Origin: Halobacillus_A sp043497005 | GTDB taxonomy: Bacteria > Bacillota > Bacilli > Bacillales > Halobacillaceae | Reading direction: 5' to 3' | DNA: 64,000 nucleotides | NCBI RefSeq assembly: GCF_043497005.1 | Contig: NZ_JBIEKE010000002.1 | Location: forward strand, 930,001 to 994,000 | In this document: piece after piece, positions 59,832 through 64,000 of the stretch | Layout of the letters: every line of letters starts with the position of its first letter | How positions within the stretch are numbered: position 1 is the stretch's first letter | Translations under genes and position numbers: made by a program | The notes under the pieces: generated by a model | What the model was told of the DNA's origin: nothing | The model's database searches: none | What the model saw: only the letters and a program-made list of their open reading frames with translations

Positions 59832-60560
59832 TTACTTCCCAATATCCAGAGATTTCTCCTGATCGTACTTTCGCATAAGGTTCCGTACAAACTCCAAGTG
59901 ATTCAACATAGCTTCGCTTGAAGGTTCAGCTTCCCCCGCTTTAATTTTTTCAAAAACGAGCTCATGCTGCTCGATGACTTCTTCTAAAATCAATGGATCC
60001 GATACGATCGAACAGTGAAATTCAACCATTGATTGTTTAATAGATGAGGAAATAAAATCCATCAACCTATAGAGAATTTGATTACCGGAAGCCTCAGCAA
60101 TATGAAGGTGAAATTTATAATCAGACTGCTCATGCCCCTCACCTTCCTTCGTCTTCATCTCGTTCATGGCCAGTTCCATTGCTTGTAGATCTTCGGAGGT
60201 CCGCCGCTGGGCTGCCAGTTTTACCATCCCAGGCTCTAATAACTCCCTCACTTGAAACAATTCTTCGATAGATTGTTGGTTAGATAAAAGTAAAAATTGA
60301 TGAAGCAGCTTAGCGGTGTCGAAGCGACAGACATAAGTCCCCTCACCCTGCCTGGTTTCAACCAGACCTTTTCCTTTTAACGAAGTGATCGCATCTCTTA
60401 CAGCGGATCTTCCAACCCCAAAAAGGTCACATAATTCGCGGACTGATGGCAGTTTCTCTCCAGGTTGAAATTTATGGGAACGAATGGAGGCTTCTAAATG
60501 CTCTTCTACACGTTCAGATACTTTTTTAGTAGAAATTTTTTCAACTCTCAGCAGCCCCAC
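59832..60560 (-). CDS. GntR/FadR-family regulator, probable glycolate operon regulator
   Basis: The 242-residue regulator has an N-terminal winged helix (ERVEEHLEASIRSHKFQPGE, LPSVRELCDLFGVGRSAVRD, GLVETRQGEGTYV) and a C-terminal FCD ligand domain (RELLEPGMVKLAAQR, DYKFHLHIAEASGN with the metal-binding His). Similar to LldR/GlcC-type regulators of lactate or glycolate use. It is just upstream of glcE on the same strand (65 nt), so it probably controls this operon. The GTG start is close to its AAAGGGG site and could be misplaced. Confidence 0.88.
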   Translation of the reverse strand: MGLLRVEKISTKKVSERVEEHLEASIRSHKFQPGEKLPSVRELCDLFGVGRSAVRDAITSLKGKGLVETRQGEGTYVCRFDTAKLLHQFLLLSNQQSIEELFQVRELLEPGMVKLAAQRRTSEDLQAMELAMNEMKTKEGEGHEQSDYKFHLHIAEASGNQILYRLMDFISSSIKQSMVEFHCSIVSDPLILEEVIEQHELVFEKIKAGEAEPSSEAMLNHLEFVRNLMRKYDQEKSLDIGK

Positions 60561-60636
60561 CCCTTTCGGTAATCACATATCTGACAAGTAATCCCGCAGG
60601 CCGGCAATTAAGATTAAAACAAACGTGATACAACAG

Positions 60637-60663
60637 GAGCCACTAACTTTCCGTTAATGGCTC
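60637..60663 (-). terminator. Hairpin downstream of malate synthase G
   Basis: The minus strand has GAGCCATTAAC and GTTAGTGGCTC, 11 pairs with one wobble, about 24 nt after the glcB stop codon. No long T tract follows, so termination strength is uncertain. Confidence 0.55.
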
Positions 60664-60686
60664 TGGTTGTCATGACTTGAACAATA

Positions 60687-62861
60687 TTAATTTGCGTACA
60701 CTTTCTCTTTCACTTCTCTGCGGCGGCGGTGTAAGATAGGCTCGGTGTAGCCGCTCGGCTGATCATACCCTTTAAAAACTAAATCGCAGGCGGCTTGGAA
60801 AGCGATGGATTTATCATAATCAGCTGACATCGGATGGTAATCCGGATCATCAGCATTTTGCTCGTCTACCACTTTGGCCATGCGTTTTAACGTTTCCATC
60901 ACTTGTTCTTTATTAACAATACCGTGATGCAGCCAATTCGCCATGTGCTGGCTGGAAATACGGAGTGTGGCCCGGTCTTCCATAAGCTCGACGTTATTAA
61001 TGTTCGGAACTTTAGAACAACCAATTCCATGCTCCACCCAGCGAACAACATACCCTAGAATACCCTGCGCATTGTTATCCAGTTCTTCCTGGATTTCCTC
61101 ATCACTCCAATTCGAATTCTCCGCCACCGGGATTTGTAAAATAGCTTCCTGCTCATCCGTTCGGTCTTTAGCCAGCTCACTTTGTACTTGTGCGATATCA
61201 ATTTGATGATAATGAAGAGCGTGTAAGGTAGCAGCCGTCGGCGATGGAACCCAGGCTGTATTGGCCCCTGCTTTTAACTGACCGTCCTTTGTTTCCAGCA
61301 TATCAGCCATCAAATCAGGCATCGCCCACATCCCTTTACCGATTTGGGCTTTCCCTTGAAAGCCGCTGGCAAGACCGACACGTACATTGGATCTCTCATA
61401 GCCATTCAACCATGCGGATCCTTTCATAACGTTCTTTCTAATCATTGGACCTGCTTCCATAGACGTATGGATTTCGTCTCCCGTCCGATCAAGAAAACCT
61501 GTATTAATAAAAGCAATGCGCTCTTTCACTTCATTGATGCATGCTTTCAAATTTAATGTTGTACGGCGTTCTTCATCCATAACTCCAATTTTTAACGTAT
61601 TCCGTTTATAGCCGAGCAAATCCTCGGTACGATTGAACAAATCGTTTGCAAAAGCGACTTCCTCGGATCCATGCATTTTTGGTTTCACGATATAAACGGA
61701 TCCTTTTTTAGAGTTTTGGTATTGACCATTGTTCAACACATCGTGCTTCGCAAGCAGTCCGGTAATTACAGTATCAATGATCCCTTCAGGTACCTCTTCT
61801 CCATTTTGATCAATGACCGCATCACTTGTCATCAGATGCCCAACATTACGCGCGAACATGAGGGAACGGCCCGGAAGCGTTAGTTCTCCTCCCTCCGGCG
61901 TGGTGTACGTACGGTCTGGATTCATCTCCCGCGTTACTTCTTTATCGCCTTTAGCAAACGTTACCGATAAATCTCCTTTGAGAAGACCTAAATAGTTCCT
62001 GTAGACCTCAACTTTATCTTCCGCATCCACTGCAGTAACAGAATCTTCAAAGTCCATAATCGTGGTTAAAGCAGATTCAACAAGAATGTCCTTCACCCCT
62101 GCTTCATCCGTACGGCCGATCGGATGAGTGTGGTCCACTTGAACTTCCAGATGAATACCATTATTCTTTAACAGAATCGCCCTTGGAGCCTCCGGCTGTC
62201 CTGAAAAACCAGCTAACTGAGCAGCATCTTTTAAACTTGTCGTTTCTCCGTCTTTCAGTTTAGCGACCAATTGACCATCAAAAAATTGATATGATTCTAC
62301 ATTCTTGTGAGAGCCTTCAGCTAACGGCACCCTTTCATCGAGGAATTTTTTAGAGAAAGCAATGACTTTCTCTCCACGTACAGGGTTATAATCTCCCTTG
62401 ATCTCCGCGCCATCTTCTTCACTAATGGCATCCGTGCCGTATAAAGCATCATACAAACTTCCCCAGCGAGCGTTTGCTGCATTAATCGCATAACGTGCAT
62501 TATTTACGGGAACGACGAGTTGAGGACCCGCCTGTACGGTTATTTCATCATCAATATTCTCAGTGGACACTTGAAAATCTTGAACATCCGGCTCAATGTA
62601 ATTCAATTCCTGTAAAAATGATCGATAAGCCTCAGCCTGAATCTCGGGATTTTGCTGGTGATATTCATGAATTTTATTTTGAAGGTCGTCTCTTTTCTTC
62701 AACAAAGCTTTATTTTCTGGAGCAAGGTTGTGAATAATCGCCTCCAGCCCTGACCAAAAATCATCACTGGTAACGCCGCTGTTCGGAATGGCTTCTTTGT
62801 TAATAAACTCATACAATACGGGTGCCACTTTTACATTACCTACAGTTACATAATCTTTCAC
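60687..62861 (-). CDS. glcB: Malate synthase G
   Basis: It condenses glyoxylate with acetyl-CoA to malate; here it would drain glyoxylate produced by the neighbouring glycolate oxidase. The 724 residues fit isoform G. Visible are TTIMDFEDSVTAVDAEDKVE (metal and catalytic region), the family loop GVMDEERRTTLNLKACINEV, FINTGFLDRTGDEIHTSMEA and QIGKGMWAMPDLMADMLETK, and near the C-terminus LRISSQHMANWLHHGIV. The GTG start at 62861 follows AAGGAGG. A cre-like site lies 40 nt upstream. Divergent from a LysR regulator. Confidence 0.96.
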   Translation of the reverse strand: MKDYVTVGNVKVAPVLYEFINKEAIPNSGVTSDDFWSGLEAIIHNLAPENKALLKKRDDLQNKIHEYHQQNPEIQAEAYRSFLQELNYIEPDVQDFQVSTENIDDEITVQAGPQLVVPVNNARYAINAANARWGSLYDALYGTDAISEEDGAEIKGDYNPVRGEKVIAFSKKFLDERVPLAEGSHKNVESYQFFDGQLVAKLKDGETTSLKDAAQLAGFSGQPEAPRAILLKNNGIHLEVQVDHTHPIGRTDEAGVKDILVESALTTIMDFEDSVTAVDAEDKVEVYRNYLGLLKGDLSVTFAKGDKEVTREMNPDRTYTTPEGGELTLPGRSLMFARNVGHLMTSDAVIDQNGEEVPEGIIDTVITGLLAKHDVLNNGQYQNSKKGSVYIVKPKMHGSEEVAFANDLFNRTEDLLGYKRNTLKIGVMDEERRTTLNLKACINEVKERIAFINTGFLDRTGDEIHTSMEAGPMIRKNVMKGSAWLNGYERSNVRVGLASGFQGKAQIGKGMWAMPDLMADMLETKDGQLKAGANTAWVPSPTAATLHALHYHQIDIAQVQSELAKDRTDEQEAILQIPVAENSNWSDEEIQEELDNNAQGILGYVVRWVEHGIGCSKVPNINNVELMEDRATLRISSQHMANWLHHGIVNKEQVMETLKRMAKVVDEQNADDPDYHPMSADYDKSIAFQAACDLVFKGYDQPSGYTEPILHRRRREVKEKVYAN

Positions 62862-62900
62862 AATACATTCCTCCTTGAATGAATTAAAGAATGATTGACA

Positions 62901-62914
62901 TTAAAACGCTTACA
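62901..62914. promoter_or_regulatory. cre-like site upstream of glcB
   Basis: TTAAAACGCTTACA matches 13 of 14 positions of the CcpA cre consensus. Its place between glcB and the divergent LysR gene suggests catabolite repression of malate synthase G. Confidence 0.6.
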
Positions 62915-63072
62915 GATTTTGTCGCAACATTCTATCTATTTGTTGTTATTTATCTTATAATAAAATTTACCATATCAAAAATACATATTTAGAATGAGTA
63001 GTATTCCTTTTAGTTATAATCCTTTTACAAGCGGACATATGAGAAAATTCAGCGAAACGGAGTGTGAATCAG

Positions 63073-63960
63073 ATGGACATTCGTCATTTAGAGTATTTCT
63101 CAGAAGTAGCTAAACAATTAAGCTTTACGAGAGCCGCTTCAACGTTGCACGTTTCCCAGCCATCCCTTAGTAAAGCGGTAAAGCAGTTGGAAGATGAATT
63201 AGGTGTCCCCTTATTTTACCGATCGAAGAAAGTGGAATTAACGGACGCCGGAAAAGCTGTGCTCGCTAATGCTATAAATGTATTAGACGCCTTTCACAAT
63301 TTAACCTCAGAATTAAGCGATATTATTGAATTAAAGAAAGGAGAAATTAAAATCGGGATCCCCCCGATAACCGGAGCTGCTTTTTTCTCAAAACTGATCA
63401 GTTATTATCGCGACCAATATCCTCAAGTCAAAATCCTGTTAAGTGAAGTCGGTTCTAAAATGATTAAACAAGGCGTTGCGGACGGCTCCCTCGACATTGG
63501 CCTTGTGTGCAACGTCCCCGTAAAAAAAGATAACTTGGAAGTGCTGGAAGTCATCAATGATCCCCTTATGCTGCTCGTCCATAAAGATAATGAACTGGCT
63601 CAACAATCTAAAATCAATTTAACGGAACTAGATCGTGAGTCTTTCATCCTTTATCGACAGGACTTTTCCCTTCATGATCGGATCATTGAAGAATGCAGCA
63701 CCAAAGGATTCTATCCAAATGTCGTATGCCACAGCTCGCATCGAGACTTTATGATTGAAATGGTCGAAGCTAAAGTGGGTATCGCTTTACTGCCAAGTGA
63801 AATAGCCACTACCATTCAAGATCGTGCAATTAAAGCGATTCCGCTTGAAAACTCGACCTTAAGTCTTGAGCTAGGCATGGTTTGGAAAAAAAATAAATAC
63901 CTGCCCTTCGCTGTTCGGGAATTTATTGACTTGTCTAAACAGTATTTGACCACAGTTTAA
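63073..63960 (+). CDS. LysR-family transcriptional regulator
   Basis: The 295 residues run from the ATG at 63073 (MDIRHLEYFSEVAKQLSFTR), which has GGAG ten nt upstream; GTG 63064 is too close. N-terminal winged HTH (AASTLHVSQPSLSKAVKQLE, residues 17-37) and a periplasmic-binding-type effector domain (KIGIPPITGAAFFSKLISYY). It is divergent from glcB across a 200-nt region holding the palindrome GAATGAGTAGTATTC (62993-63007), a possible operator, so it probably regulates malate synthase G and itself. CitR/YwbI-like in length; the effector is unknown. Confidence 0.9.
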   Translation: MDIRHLEYFSEVAKQLSFTRAASTLHVSQPSLSKAVKQLEDELGVPLFYRSKKVELTDAGKAVLANAINVLDAFHNLTSELSDIIELKKGEIKIGIPPITGAAFFSKLISYYRDQYPQVKILLSEVGSKMIKQGVADGSLDIGLVCNVPVKKDNLEVLEVINDPLMLLVHKDNELAQQSKINLTELDRESFILYRQDFSLHDRIIEECSTKGFYPNVVCHSSHRDFMIEMVEAKVGIALLPSEIATTIQDRAIKAIPLENSTLSLELGMVWKKNKYLPFAVREFIDLSKQYLTTV

Positions 63961-64000
63961 CGTTCATGACCCTGCACAGATAAATTGAAACAAAATAAAA

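Noticed and set aside
1..64000. Prophage, integrative element or CRISPR-Cas/defence island
   Set aside because: No integrase, phage structural, transposase, restriction or cas genes were recognised; gene content is mostly metabolic and co-linear in operons.

Overview
The window comes from a low-GC, Gram-positive, endospore-forming member of the Bacillaceae. The evidence is AGGAGG-type ribosome-binding sites, frequent TTG and GTG starts, a class H small acid-soluble spore protein, a Fin-family anti-sigma factor homologue, T-box and SAM riboswitches, CcpA-type cre sites, and intergenic repeats typical of halophilic/alkaliphilic bacilli. The acidic proteins and the lysine, glycolate and Na+-linked transport genes make a Halobacillus-like organism my best guess; this is an inference, not a proof. 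No tRNA, rRNA, CRISPR array, prophage or intact transposase gene is visible.

Layout. (1) 1-7.9 kb, minus strand: branched-chain amino acid biosynthesis, ilvE then a T-box leader then ilvB-ilvN-ilvC-leuA-leuB-leuC (leuC is cut by the window start). (2) 8.4-9.9 kb: an AEC-family permease and a small PH-domain protein. (3) 10.2-12.8 kb: a SAM-riboswitch-controlled metI-metC transsulfuration operon. At 14.0-15.5 kb a second SAM riboswitch controls an NhaC-superfamily carrier that is probably a methionine transporter. (4) 15.7-35.4 kb: mixed housekeeping and poorly known genes: a YczE-like membrane protein, HAD phosphatase, DUF1540 protein, ABC-F protein, a TetR/MFS efflux pair with a clear operator, DUF2515, nucleoside hydrolase, Fin homologue, LysM-L,D-transpeptidase, UPF0182 protein, sspH, rlmN and a D,D-carboxypeptidase. 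Two genes here are broken by small frameshifts: a two-TM protein at 26.0 kb and a methyltransferase at 30.0 kb. (5) 35.6-41.8 kb: a YozB/CtaM-like protein and a formate/molybdenum block (FdhF-like oxidoreductase, DUF2294 protein, OFA-family transporter with a long attenuator-type leader, fdhD, small unknown protein). (6) 41.9-50.1 kb: two divergent operons that together encode a plausible complete route from L-lysine through 2-aminoadipate and glutarate to crotonyl-CoA. (7) 51.0-64.0 kb: a secreted NlpC/P60-like protein whose catalytic Cys is Ser, a CcpA-controlled lactate/glycolate permease, then glcE-glcF-glcD, an FAH-family hydrolase, a GntR regulator, malate synthase G and a divergent LysR regulator, i.e. 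glycolate to glyoxylate to malate.

Intergenic space is rich in dispersed repeats. One is a hairpin module (TCCGAACGA...TTCGGATTA) seen six times, each time downstream of and co-oriented with a gene. A second is a GGTACC-based stem-loop seen four times. Larger composite elements have imperfect inverted ends (13514-13917 and 19926-20216). The most interesting biology is the lysine-to-crotonyl-CoA cluster. Next are the unidentified leader RNA of the OFA transporter and the Cys-to-Ser NlpC/P60 protein.
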